A stretch of 64,000 nt of DNA from an uncultured Oscillospiraceae bacterium (GTDB lineage Bacteria; Bacillota; Clostridia; Oscillospirales; Oscillospiraceae), in assembly GCA_934591635.1 (NCBI GenBank), contig CAKTPI010000004.1, forward strand, positions 62,001-126,000. The letters run 5' to 3'. The translations under genes and the position numbers were made by a program. Each line of letters begins with the position of its first letter. The first letter of the stretch is position 1. Shown here in pieces: positions 44,673-55,400 of this stretch. The notes under the pieces are model-generated. The model was given only the letters and a program-made list of their open reading frames with translations, did no database searches and was not told the DNA's origin.

Positions 44673-46222
44673 TGAAATCCATTCGTAATCTTTTGCGGCA
44701 AGATCGGGAGAAGTATGTCATTCCCCGGCGTGTCCAGGATGTGATCCCCATTCAGAAAATCTGGGAGGACGGGATTTTCCTCACCGGTGGACGGTACGCA
44801 AAAACCTTCCGCTTCACGGACATCAATTATCAGGTGGCCTCGGAGCCGGACAAGGAAAAGATGTTCCGGGGCTACTCTGCCCTTATCAACAGTCTGGATT
44901 GCGGAGCTACCACCAAAATCACCATCTTCAACCATAAGATGAGCCAGATCAACTTTGAAAAGTCCATCCTCATGCCCATGCAGTGGGATGGTCTGGATGA
45001 CTACCGGGAGGAATACAACCAGATGCTTCTGGACAAGGCCACCAATGGCAACGGCATTGTCCAGGAGAAATTTTTGACAGTTTCTGTCCGCAAAAAGGAT
45101 GTGGATGCCGCCCGGAGCTTCTTCGCCCGTGTGGAAGCAGACCTATCCTCTCACTTCGCTGCCCTTGGCTCCACCTGCGGTCCCATGAATGCCATGGAGC
45201 GGCTGCAAATTCTCCACCGCTTCTACCGTAGGGGAGAAGAAAATGAGTTCCGCTTCTCTCTGCGGGACTCTGCCCGGAAGGGTCACAGCTTCCGGGACTA
45301 CATCTGCCCGGATTCCATGGAACGGCACAGCGACTATCTCCAGATTGGGGAACGGTATGCCAGGGTACTGTATCTCAAAGACTACGCCAGCTACATTCAG
45401 GATGATTTCGTATCCGAGTTGACGGACTTGAACCGGGACATGATGCTCTCCATTGACATGGTGCCCATTCCCACAGACGAGGCTGTGCGGGAGGTGGAAA
45501 ACCGGCTTCTCGGTGTGGAGACAAACATTAGTGCGACTCGTTCCTAACTGAAAAGGTTAGGCACAAGTTAGATAAATGCGATTGAAAGGAGCGCAAATAA
45601 TACTTGGAGAACTGGTAATTCGATAGGTGAAATGAAGAAGTAACGCTCGGAAGCGCCCACCTTAATCTCCGATTGGCAGAGAAATCTGTCAAAAGCTCGG
45701 TGAAGTCGGCAGAGAGTAGCCGTATTGCAGAAATGCAACGAAAGCTGTTCAGCGGTGAACTGTGCTACCTATATGCCGGAGGTCTATAAAATATCTATGG
45801 TGAGAATGACCGAGAGGTCTGACGAACTTGCGAATGTACGGGTCTAAATGGTTAGCCGATAGAAATGTCGGTGGCGATTAGGTCGTCGTCAGTGTGGATT
45901 AGTAAAAATTGATGTTATGAAACTCCATATTGTGTTACAGGCACAATCAAGCTGACAGGCTCAGAGTAAGCACCTACGGATATATGTACAGATAGAATTA
46001 TCGGAACGAGGAAAGGTATCGGACACAGAAATGTGCTTACTGACGAAGAATAACAAGCAGTTTAACCGATACTGAAAAGTAGAGGTCGAACCGATGAAGC
46101 TTTTGTAATGAAAGCAGAGGAATGACCTCAAGTCGATTGTTATTACAAGTAATCTATCAAACTCAGATTAGGATTACGGGTAAGACAAAAAAGCTCATGC
46201 CCCGAAAGGAGTGCGATGCCTA

Positions 46223-48130
46223 ATGACAAATAAACAACAGAAAAATCTATTATGCGTCGATGACCTCAGACACGCTGAATACTATCAAATGCAAACCACA
46301 TTTGATGACCTATACTCAAAAAGTAAAAACGGAGAAAAATTTCAAAATTTAATGCCGTTAATACTTTCAAGAGAAAATATACTGCTTGCCTACCGTAATA
46401 TTAAAAGTAACGGCGGGAGCAAAACGCAAGGTACAGATAATGTTGTAATTGATGATATAGGTAAGCTATCGGCAGATGAATATGTTGAAAAACTGAGGTT
46501 TATCGTTGCAGGCAGCAAACATGGATACCGCCCTAAAGCGGTAAGAAGAAAAGAAATTCCAAAACCGAATGGCAAGTTAAGACCGCTCGGTATTCCTTGT
46601 ATGTGGGATAGACTGGTTCAACAGTGTATTAAACAAGTTATGGAGCCAATATGTGAAGCGAAATTCAGCGAAAACAGCTATGGTTTTCGTCCGCTGAGAA
46701 GTGTGGAACATGCCATTCAAAGAGTGTATCAACTAATGCAGAGAGCAAATCTGCACTATGTTGTAGAATTTGACATTAAGGGATTCTTTGATAATGTAGA
46801 CCATTCAAAACTGATAAAACAGATATGGTCGCTTGGAATCAGGGACAAGCATTTGCTCTATGTAATAAAACAAATTCTTAAAGCACCGATAAAAATGCCC
46901 AACGGAGAAATTCAATATCCCTCAAAGGGAACACCACAAGGCTGGATTATTTCACCGCTATTGGCAAATATAGTGCTTAATGAGCTTGACCATTGGATAG
47001 ACAGGCAATGGATTGAACATCCAATAACTGAGAAATACAGTTATAAAGTTAACAGCAATGGTAGTAAGGATTTAGGTCACGCATACAGAGCGATGAAAAC
47101 GACAGGTCTTAAAGAGATGTATATTGTCCGTTATGCTGATGATTTTCGCATACTTTGCAGAACAAAATCGGAAGCAGAGCGAATAAAAATAGCCGTATCG
47201 AAGTGGCTATGGGAAAGATTAAGACTTGAAATTTCTCCTGAAAAGACAAGGATTGTCAATGTTAAAAAGAAATACTCGGAATTTCTCGGGTTCAAAATCA
47301 AGGTTCACCCCAAAGGCGAAAAATGGACGGTTGAATCCCATGTTTGCGACAAAGCTCTTTGCAGACAAAAAGAAGTGTTAATTGAACAAGCCAAAAAGGT
47401 TGCAAGTCCACCACCGCACAGCACAGAAAGTTATGAAATTCATATTTACAATGCAAAAGTGGTCGGAGCGCAGAACTACTATAAAATTGCAACTCATATC
47501 AATATTGATTTCAACGGCTTGCATTTAGCTCTATTGAGGGTGTTCACTAATAGACTTAGAACGCAAAAATGTAATAGGTTAAGGCGCAAAGGCAGACCTC
47601 TTACAAAAGCGGAAATAGGACTATACGGAAATACACCGATGATGAGATATGTGGCAGGTTCAGATGAGCCGATTTATCCAATAGGATTTGTTCAGCACAA
47701 GCCGCCGTGGACGAAGAAACGAAAATCAAATTTCTACACAGCAGAAGGTCGTAAAGAAATTCACGACGATCTCAGAATAAATACTTCGCTCATGGTGCAA
47801 ATGATGAAATCTATGGGTAGCAACAGTACAGAATACAGCGATAACAGAATATCATTGTTTTCTGCTCAGTGGGATAAATGTGCGATAACGGGCATTGAAT
47901 TTCAATGCCTTGAAGATATCCACTGCCACCACAAACTGCCTAAACAATATGGCGGTACAGATAAATATGATAATCTTGTCCTTGTGCTACCACAGATTCA
48001 TAGATTGATTCATGCTACAGATGAAATAACAATCGGAAAATATTTGAGGCTTCTGAATTTGGATAAAGCTCAAATCACAAAATTGAATAAATACAGAGAG
48101 TTAGCGAGAAACAATCCCATAACAGTATAA
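46223..48130 (+). CDS. ltrA: Group II intron reverse transcriptase/maturase
   Basis: A 635-residue protein. RT domain with PKPNGKLRPLGIPCMWDRLV, FDIKGFFDNVDH, SKGTPQGWIISPLLANIVL and the catalytic IVRYADDF; maturase domain X (about 350-470); C-terminal HNH endonuclease CAITGIEFQCLEDIHCHHKL with NLVLVLPQIHRLIH. The catalytic residues look intact, so splicing and mobility may still work. ATG 46223 is preferred over GTG 46211; AAAGGAG lies upstream. Confidence 0.95.
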   Translation: MTNKQQKNLLCVDDLRHAEYYQMQTTFDDLYSKSKNGEKFQNLMPLILSRENILLAYRNIKSNGGSKTQGTDNVVIDDIGKLSADEYVEKLRFIVAGSKHGYRPKAVRRKEIPKPNGKLRPLGIPCMWDRLVQQCIKQVMEPICEAKFSENSYGFRPLRSVEHAIQRVYQLMQRANLHYVVEFDIKGFFDNVDHSKLIKQIWSLGIRDKHLLYVIKQILKAPIKMPNGEIQYPSKGTPQGWIISPLLANIVLNELDHWIDRQWIEHPITEKYSYKVNSNGSKDLGHAYRAMKTTGLKEMYIVRYADDFRILCRTKSEAERIKIAVSKWLWERLRLEISPEKTRIVNVKKKYSEFLGFKIKVHPKGEKWTVESHVCDKALCRQKEVLIEQAKKVASPPPHSTESYEIHIYNAKVVGAQNYYKIATHINIDFNGLHLALLRVFTNRLRTQKCNRLRRKGRPLTKAEIGLYGNTPMMRYVAGSDEPIYPIGFVQHKPPWTKKRKSNFYTAEGRKEIHDDLRINTSLMVQMMKSMGSNSTEYSDNRISLFSAQWDKCAITGIEFQCLEDIHCHHKLPKQYGGTDKYDNLVLVLPQIHRLIHATDEITIGKYLRLLNLDKAQITKLNKYRELARNNPITV

Positions 48131-48183
48131 TGAAAATGTTGAAATTTGTTGTTTGTTAAGATTATAGGTAATACAATCGATGG

Positions 48184-48220
48184 AACGCCGTGTGCGGTGA
48201 AAGTCGCATGCACGGTGTGG
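48184..48220 (+). ncRNA. Group II intron domain V
   Basis: Hairpin with arms GCCGTGTGCG and CGCATGCACGGT around GTGAAAGT, the conserved catalytic domain V. Domain VI and the 3' splice site follow within 50 nt. Confidence 0.85.
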
Positions 48221-49757
48221 AGTGGGGGAAAACTCGGAGATAACATCAAAGAGTTACCTATCACTATCCAACTGGCAGCGCCGCCAGAACAGCAATAACA
48301 ACTTCTCCGCGGTTGTCCCCTACAACATGGAATTGCAGTGAAAAGAAAGCAAGGAGTTTCTGGATGATCTGACCACCCGTGACCAGCGGATGATCTTCGG
48401 CATCCTGACCATGGTCATTACCGCGGATACCAAGGAACAGCTGGATATGGATACGGATGCCGTTCTTTCTACCGCCCGGAAGCGCATGTGCCAGATGGCG
48501 ATTCTCAAGTATCAGCAGATGGATGGCCTGAACACAGTCCTGCCCATTGGCACCCGGAAGCTCAACGCCTTCCGCACCCTGACCACGGAAAGCCTTGCGG
48601 TGTTCATGCCCTTTAAGGTCCAGGAGATCATGGACAAGGGCGGCATCTACTTTGGAGAAAACGCCATCTCCCACAACCTCATCATGTGCAACAAGGAGAA
48701 TCTGCTGAACCAGTCCGCGTTTCTGCTGGGTGTTCCCGGCTCCGGCAAATCCTTCTCTGCCAAGGAACTGATGACCTTCCTGATGCTGAACACCGAGGAC
48801 GACATTCTTGTCTGTGATCCCGAAGGGGAGTACGCCCCTTTGGTGGAGGCCATGGGGGATATGGGTTCCGTGATCCATGTTTCCGCAGGCGGACGGGATC
48901 GGCTCAACGCCATGTACATGGTGGACGGCTATGGGGAGAACAACCCCATTGTGGTCAAGTCCGAGTTCATCATGTCCCTGATCGAGCAGATCGACAAGAA
49001 AGGGGTTGGTCCCCAGCACAAATCCATTATTGACCGGTGCATTACGATGGTTTACCGGAATGCGGCCTATACAGGAACGGTTCCCACCCTCTGCACCCTG
49101 CGGGACACCCTGCTGGAGCAGCCGGAGCCGGAAGCAAAACAGATTGCATTGTCTTTGGAGCTGTACACCACCGGCTCTCTGGATATTTTCGGGAAGCAGA
49201 GCAATGTAGACCTGGACAAGCGTGTGGTGGTGTTTGACATTCATGGCCTGGGTGCCCAGCTGAAGCCCACAGGACTCTTGGTCATTACGGACACCATGCT
49301 AAACCGTGTGACCCTGAACTGGAAGAAAGGCAAGCGGACCCATGTATTCATAGATGAGTTCCATGTGGTTTTTGAAAATGAGTTCTCCGCCGCCTTCTTT
49401 AATTCCGCATGGCGGCAGTTCCGAAAGCGCAACGCTTTTCCCACAGCAATTACCCAGAATGTGGAGTATCTGCTGGATTCTGTTCAGGCCAGCACCATGC
49501 TTTCCAACTCCGAATTCATTGTCATGCTGAATCAGGCGGCATCTGACCGGGAAAAGCTGGGCAGACTCCTGAACATTTCCAACGAGCAGATGAACTACAT
49601 CACCAATGTGGAAGCAGGTTCCGGCCTTATCAAATACGGCAGTGCCCTGGTCCCTTTCATCAACCGTTTTCCGAAAAATACCAAGCTCTACCAGCTTATG
49701 ACCACCCGCCTCGGCGAGGGGCGGTTCGCCGGTCAGTCCTGATCGGAGGCGAGGCCT

Positions 49758-51814
49758 TTGCCGGAAATCAAGACAAGGCAGCGGAAGAATCAGCCGGTGA
49801 TGAATACCGCTCAACGGCAGATGCAGCGAAACTTTGTCAGGAGCAAAGCGGAACAGGCGGCACACCGGCAGTCGGAGCAGTCGGATTCTCCCAGCAATTA
49901 TGCAGAACAGAAAATCTCCCGGACGGCAGAGGATGCCGTTCGGGATGGGGCCTCCCTGGCTGTGCGGGAAATACGCTCGCTTCACCAAAGGAATAATGAT
50001 AAGCATGGTATTTCGTCGGAAGCGGATATTCCGGAGGAATATCAAAAGGCACCTGCAAAAGGGCCTTCCAGGAGCCGTCCTGCAACACAGCAAGAAGCGG
50101 GGCGAAAAGCAGCGGTACAAAGAATCGTCCAGCAACAGCAGGCAAATGCAACGGGAGGTGTCCCGGAAAGCTCCGATGCTTTGTCTCACCGCACTGCCCA
50201 AAAGCCAATTCGCACCCGTGAGCAATCTATAGCTGTCCCTGCCCAGACTGCGCAGCAGGAAGCAGCACGGAAAGCAGCTGTACAAAACATTGTCCGGCAG
50301 AGGCAGACCCAAAAGCAGGAGAAACTGCAAATAGAGCAAGCGCATTTTCTCAGCAGGTGGAGGCATCCAAAAGAAATTCTTCCACAATACCGTTGCTAGA
50401 TAGTCAGGCGGTTTTCAAACCAATGGACCAAACCAGAAGCTCTACAGTTGGCACCGCAAAGGCAGATGGTTTCCATAACACGGTTTCACTTGACAAGGGA
50501 ACGGCATCTAAAGGGCAGATTCCTATAAAAAAGAAATCCGATTTGCCGATTCGTACCAAACAGGGCACTGTCCCCATTAAGACCGCTGAATGGGCATCTG
50601 AAAGAATTGTGGGTTCCACCGCAGAGAAAGCCTTTCAGGAAGCGCAAAAGGCCACCATCACAGCAGCCCAAAAGAGCAGCCACGTAGCCGCCACCGCTGG
50701 GCGCAGGGCGGTGGTGGCCGCAAAGAAAGCCGCAGAGCTGGCAGCAAAGTTGGCCAGGTCTGCGGCAGAGGCGGCAAAGGCACTATACACAGCCATTGCC
50801 GCCGGTGGAGTTGCTTCCGTTCTGGTGATCGTCATTGTTGTCCTCATTGGCTGCGGAGCCGCCATCTTCGGAAGCCAGGACGAATCCACGGAAACCCTGC
50901 CCCTTAGTGCGGAGGTGGAAGCCTACGAGCCGGTTATCCGCAAATATGCCAAGCAGTATGGCATCCCGGATTGTGTTCTTCTGATTCAAGCCGTTATGAT
51001 GCAGGAATCCGGCGGCAGAGGGAATGACCCCATGCAGGCTTCCGAATGTGGTTATAACACCCAGTACCCCAGGACCCCCGGAGGCATTACGGACCCGGAG
51101 TATTCCATTGCGGTGGGCATCCAGAATCTCGCGGACTGCTTGCAGACGACAGAAGTCGAAAGTCCCATTGACCTGGATCATATTCAGCTGGCCCTCCAAG
51201 GCTATAACTTTGGCAGCGGCTACATTACCTGGGCCTTGCAGAAATACGGCGAATATTCCCGTGCAAACGCCATTGAGTTCTCCTTAAAAATGGCAGAGCA
51301 GATGGGCTGGAACAGCTATGGGGACAAGCAGTATGTCCCCCATGTGTTGCGGTACTACCCAATCGGCAAGGTATTCTACACCCCGGAGGCCGGGGATGCC
51401 ATTGTGGATGTAGCCCTGTCCCAAGTTGGCAACGTAGGCGGCGAACCCTATTGGAGTTGGTACGGCTTCACCAACCATGTGGAATGGTGCGCCTGCTTCG
51501 TCTCCTGGTGTGCCGACCAATGCGGCTACCTGGACAGCGGCACCTACCCCAAATTCTCCGGCTGCGTCTTCGGAATGCAATGGTTCCAGCAGCGTGGCCT
51601 CTGGCTGGATGGTTCCACCGAACCGGCCCCCGGAATGCTCATCTTCTTCGACTGGGCCCCACAGGACGGAGTGGCAGACCACGTTGGAATTGTAGAGAAG
51701 GTGGAAAACGGGATGGTTTATACTGTAGAGGGAAATTCCAGGGATATGTGCCGACAGAAGCAGTATGCGCTGGGGAGCGGAGTGATTCTGGGGTATGGGA
51801 TGGCGGCAGGCTAA
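49758..51814 (+). pseudogene. Conjugation cell-wall hydrolase (lytic transglycosylase plus C40), frameshifted
   Basis: Two overlapping frames make one protein. The first (TTG 49758 to 50399) gives the Gln/Ala-rich cytoplasmic N-terminal region (QEAARKAAVQNIVRQRQTQ). The second, from about 50357, continues the Ala/Lys-rich region, one membrane helix (AAGGVASVLVIVIVVLIG), a lysozyme-like domain (CVLLIQAVMMQESGG, SIAVGIQNLADCL) and a CHAP/NlpC domain with catalytic Cys in EWCACFVSWCADQCGY and His in ADHVGIVEKV. CD1108-type homologues are single proteins, so a frameshift near 50340-50400 is inferred. The second frame from GTG 50357 could still be made alone, with membrane anchor and both enzymatic domains. 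Confidence 0.75.
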
Positions 51815-52195
51815 TCAAAGTCTTTCATGTTCCGCCTTTCCCCGCTTCTGGCGTGTCATTTCATAGCTCAGCCTCACCAATTCCTGGACCTGATTTTCTG
51901 GTACTGTATCATCCAGTAAAATGGTAATCCACTGCTCCTTGTTCATATGGTAAGCCCGGAAATATCCGGGCTGGCCCAATAAGGAACCGATAATTCTTGG
52001 GTCACATTTTACATTCAACGCATCAATGATGCCATTACCGGGCATACCCAGTTTGGAACGCTCCACCTCCATTACCAGACCATACCACTTCCGGCTGTCT
52101 TTGTGTCGCAGGACGGCGTTCCAGTCTTGCCAGGGATAGTCAGGATCTGTGCCATATTCTTCTTTGACCCATTCAAATAGCTGTTTTCTTGTCAT
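51815..52195 (-). CDS. MmcQ/YjbR-family DNA-binding-like protein
   Basis: A 126-residue protein: MTRKQLFEWVKEEYGTDPDY, then WNAVLRHKDSRKWYGLVMEV, GYFRAYHMNKEQWITILLDD and a final helix. This is the CyaY-like fold of MmcQ/YjbR, of unknown function. Its stop directly abuts the stop of the hydrolase gene on the other strand. Base composition is already lower in GC than the conjugation genes, so it may be part of the cargo. Confidence 0.88.
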   Translation of the reverse strand: MTRKQLFEWVKEEYGTDPDYPWQDWNAVLRHKDSRKWYGLVMEVERSKLGMPGNGIIDALNVKCDPRIIGSLLGQPGYFRAYHMNKEQWITILLDDTVPENQVQELVRLSYEMTRQKRGKAEHERL

Positions 52196-52263
52196 GTGGA
52201 ATCTCCTAATATTTGTTACCCAAGGCTTTCACTGGCACTGGTAATTATCTGTAGTTTGAAGCG

Positions 52264-52446
52264 TCAAAACAATTGCGGTAGAATCTTCGCTGTTGCCGTT
52301 CTTCCGCTTACATCAAGCACATCCGAAACAGATTCTAGATGTGTGCTGTATGTACTAAGGGTGGGGGCCAGTTTTAACAACTTCTCTAACAGCTTTTTAG
52401 ACCGCATCTGTTTTGAGCTTATCATCGATTGCTTCACAGATATGCT
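52264..52446 (-). CDS. Possible 60-residue protein after the PIN gene
   Basis: An open frame with ATG at 52446, right after the TAA of the large PIN gene, reading MSISVKQSMISSKQMRSKKL to 52264. There is no ribosome binding site of note. It could be a coupled small gene, or the tail of the large protein displaced by a frameshift. The rest of 52196-52263 holds nothing recognisable. Confidence 0.25.
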   Translation of the reverse strand, partial: SISVKQSMISSKQMRSKKLLEKLLKLAPTLSTYSTHLESVSDVLDVSGRTATAKILPQLF

Positions 52447-52450
52447 CATA

Positions 52451-55400
52451 TTATTTAAGATTTTGCATTTCGACGGAAAGGTCCCCCTCATCTTCTTCGT
52501 AGCGTAAGGTGAACAGCGACAGCCAAAATAGAATAGGGTGTAATTCACTTGTTGCAGCCGAAAATTTTTCTCTTATTATCTCCTTGAAACAAACGCATAA
52601 AGATTGCGCATAACTTTTCTGCGACAACGGCTTTTCAAGAATGGTAATCCATTTTTCTGTAATTTTTTCACGCTTATCCCATTCAGCATTGTCATATTCT
52701 TTGATTACTCTGTCTACCACATGGCCTGAAAGCGGTGCGGAAAAACAAAATTGAACCATTTTATCTAAAAAGGAAAGGAATTTTAAAATATCTGTAGTCG
52801 CATCTGAAATGAAGTCTGCCAGACCAATCGTAGAAACGTTGACCTCCTTGGCAAGAACTGAAAGCACACCTTCGGTAGTAACAATGCTCCTTCCGTCCTT
52901 TTTTGCAATAGCAAGCGCATCATAATCAGAAACACCAAATATTTTTTTGAGATCACTTGCAGTGTATCTCCCCACAAATATATCATCAACATTTTCTGCT
53001 GTTTCGAATTGTTCACAGTAATGTTTCAATTCTATGGCACTTTGCATTTCAAACTGTTTATTGTCATCTGAGCTTTCAATAAAAAGAGGTTGGCCATCAT
53101 AAAAAGTTAGGGAAGCTACAGTATCACGCTTATTTTCTGCAATTATCACCGATGCATCATCAAAAAACTGACCTTTTAAAGAGCAAGGAATAATTGTTGG
53201 AATAATTGAAGTCTCAAGCGAAAAACCAATTTTGTAGAGTGCGACAACAACAGGAAATGTTAATAATACCGGAGCAGAGTATTCTGTGCACGATAAAACA
53301 TCATTTCGAAAGAGCACTGTTTCCGATGTAACCATTGTATTAACAAGCTGAAGATATGTCACCTTTACAAATTGTTCATAAAACGCAAGTGGAAGTGCAA
53401 TACTTCCTATATCATTATAAGAATCAAGCCATTGATTCTTATAATTCGGCTGTCCTAATATTTGTGTCATTTGCTCCATGAATTTTTCAGTTTCTAGTTT
53501 ACCCGATTCATCAATAGGAATCTGTATTTGCTGCATTTTACCTGCTTCAATCAGCTTCTGCATAGCCTGTCGAAAGAGGTATACTTCTAAGGGCATAATT
53601 TCTTCGATGGTATATTGAATACCATCCCATGTAAGTTCAGCCCCTTTTTTCTGCTTGAAAAAAGAGTATTCTATTGCCGATTCTGTATCAATATGTAGAA
53701 CACCGTCTTTTAGCATAGGACTTTCAGGTAGAATATTTTTTGAATGAACACAAGCCACAAGAGAAGTAGGCAAGGAAACAGATTTTGCAACAAATGCAGT
53801 GCATTCTTCCACACATGTTATAGTTCTTACCTCTTTTATATTTTCTTTAGAAGATAGGACAAAATAATGCCCCCAGACATCTATGTTGTCTGATTTAGAA
53901 CTTACGATTGCTCTTGTAATCAAAACCATTGCCTCGTGATGATTTCCATGTTGGTCTGCGCATATGGCCGCTAGCATCAGAAGGGACGGATTGTTACTTT
54001 TAATCGCACGCTCATATACGGAATCAGAAACAGGTCGTTTGTTGTTTGTTAAACTTACAATCAAATAGTACACAACTTCATCATCGTCTGGGAGAGAATT
54101 AAAGGCCCTCGTTAGGGGGAGAATCGCTGCAATTTCCTGCCCTTTGGCAACTAATGACATACCCCTGTATTTTTCAAACAGCGGATTCACAATACCGATT
54201 CCGTCCGAATGACCAGTAAATTCGAGAACCTCATCATATTTTTTCCCGGAATACAGTTGGTAAATAAAACGGTTCAGGCTGTTGGGAGATGAGTATACTA
54301 GTTTCTCATCTCTCCAAAACTGCAATGGAGTGTCCAAAGATTCTGGTGAAATACCCTTGATATCATTGACAGAACACCAGTAATCAAGGTAATAGCAGAA
54401 AATGCTTTCGTATTCATTGAGCACTTCTATTTGGCAGTCGCACCCTTTTAATGCACCAACTACAAGGACATAAATCAAAAAAGCGCCTGCATCTTTCGAT
54501 AGAATTGAGGGATTATCCTGAGCAATTTGTAGAATTCTGCCTTTATCGTTTTCAAACAGGGAAACAAAAAGGTTATTGACCAGCCAGTATTCTCCGCTTC
54601 TTGAACAGAGAGCAATCACTTCCTGCGCAGAGGCAGACCTATTCTCAATTTTAATCTGCATTAACAACATTTGAATCTTTAAGTCATCCAGGACGTTGTC
54701 AGAAAGCCTATTTTGGCACTGAACGGCACATTCAGTTGAAATATCAATAGCAGAACGTAGCAATGTTGAGTAGTACTTTATCTTTATTGGAGAATTCAAT
54801 GTCTGAATCCCTGTTTCCAATTGGCTTATTTCAGAAAACAGAGAATCAGCATCAAGATTACCTTGTTTGCTTAATCTGTTTCGATCATTCAGCTTGGCGT
54901 TGAAAAAAAGCAGTTTGTCAAGTAGATACATTTGGTCTCCTAAGAGATCAGCAACTACATTTGCTGTATTAAAAAAGTCTTTTTTGAGAACGATGAGTGC
55001 AGAAATTCGTCTTTGAATCCACTCAAAATCAGGATGCAAGCTAGACGGCTTACAACAATAGACCGAACTGTCGCTGTCAATAGATATCTGAAGGAAAAAC
55101 GAATCATTTTCGAACAAGAGCGCATGAACAATTTGATTAACAAAAGAATTACGGGATTTAATTTTGGATAGGAGATCTTTTCTATCCAAAAACAAACACA
55201 AAAAAATCGTTTTCTGAATCAAATCAATATAAATATGTTCATTTGTAACCGCCGTCTCCAATTCGGAAGGGTCGGTTAATGAAGGTTCCTCTGTTAGTAG
55301 CTTTATTAAATACATAGCCGAAAAAGACAAATCAGGGCTTTGAGCGCCAATCAGTTGAGAAAGAGTTGAAAGTTCCTGCAAATCTCCATCCCACGCTCGA

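Larger units (their letters stand above)
45531..48267 (+). mobile_element. Group II intron inserted in virB4
   Basis: About 2.74 kb. The 5' end GTGCGACTCG fits the GUGYG consensus. A structured 690-nt leader (domains I-IV) precedes the maturase gene, domain V lies at 48184-48220, and domain VI ends near CTATCACTAT. The 3' boundary at 48267 is chosen because it restores the virB4 frame (codon A+CC, then NWQRR). The intron is more AT-rich than the host gene, indicating separate acquisition. Confidence 0.88.
44672..49742 (+). pseudogene. virB4: VirB4/TraE conjugation ATPase, split by a group II intron and carrying a stop codon
   Basis: Exon 1 (44672-45530) encodes MKSIRNLLRQDREKYV to LLGVETNI; exon 2 (about 48268-49742) resumes with NWQRRQNSNNNFSAVVPYN. 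Spliced, the reading frame is 777 codons, the normal family size. Walker A is GVPGSGKSFSAKEL, Walker B region THVFIDEFHVVF. After splicing, a TGA at 48339-48341 (codon 311, in NMELQ-stop-KESKEF) still breaks the frame; a C-to-T change in an Arg codon would explain it. An internal ATG at 48390 could give a separate ATPase-domain fragment. Mating-channel assembly is probably lost. Confidence 0.88.
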
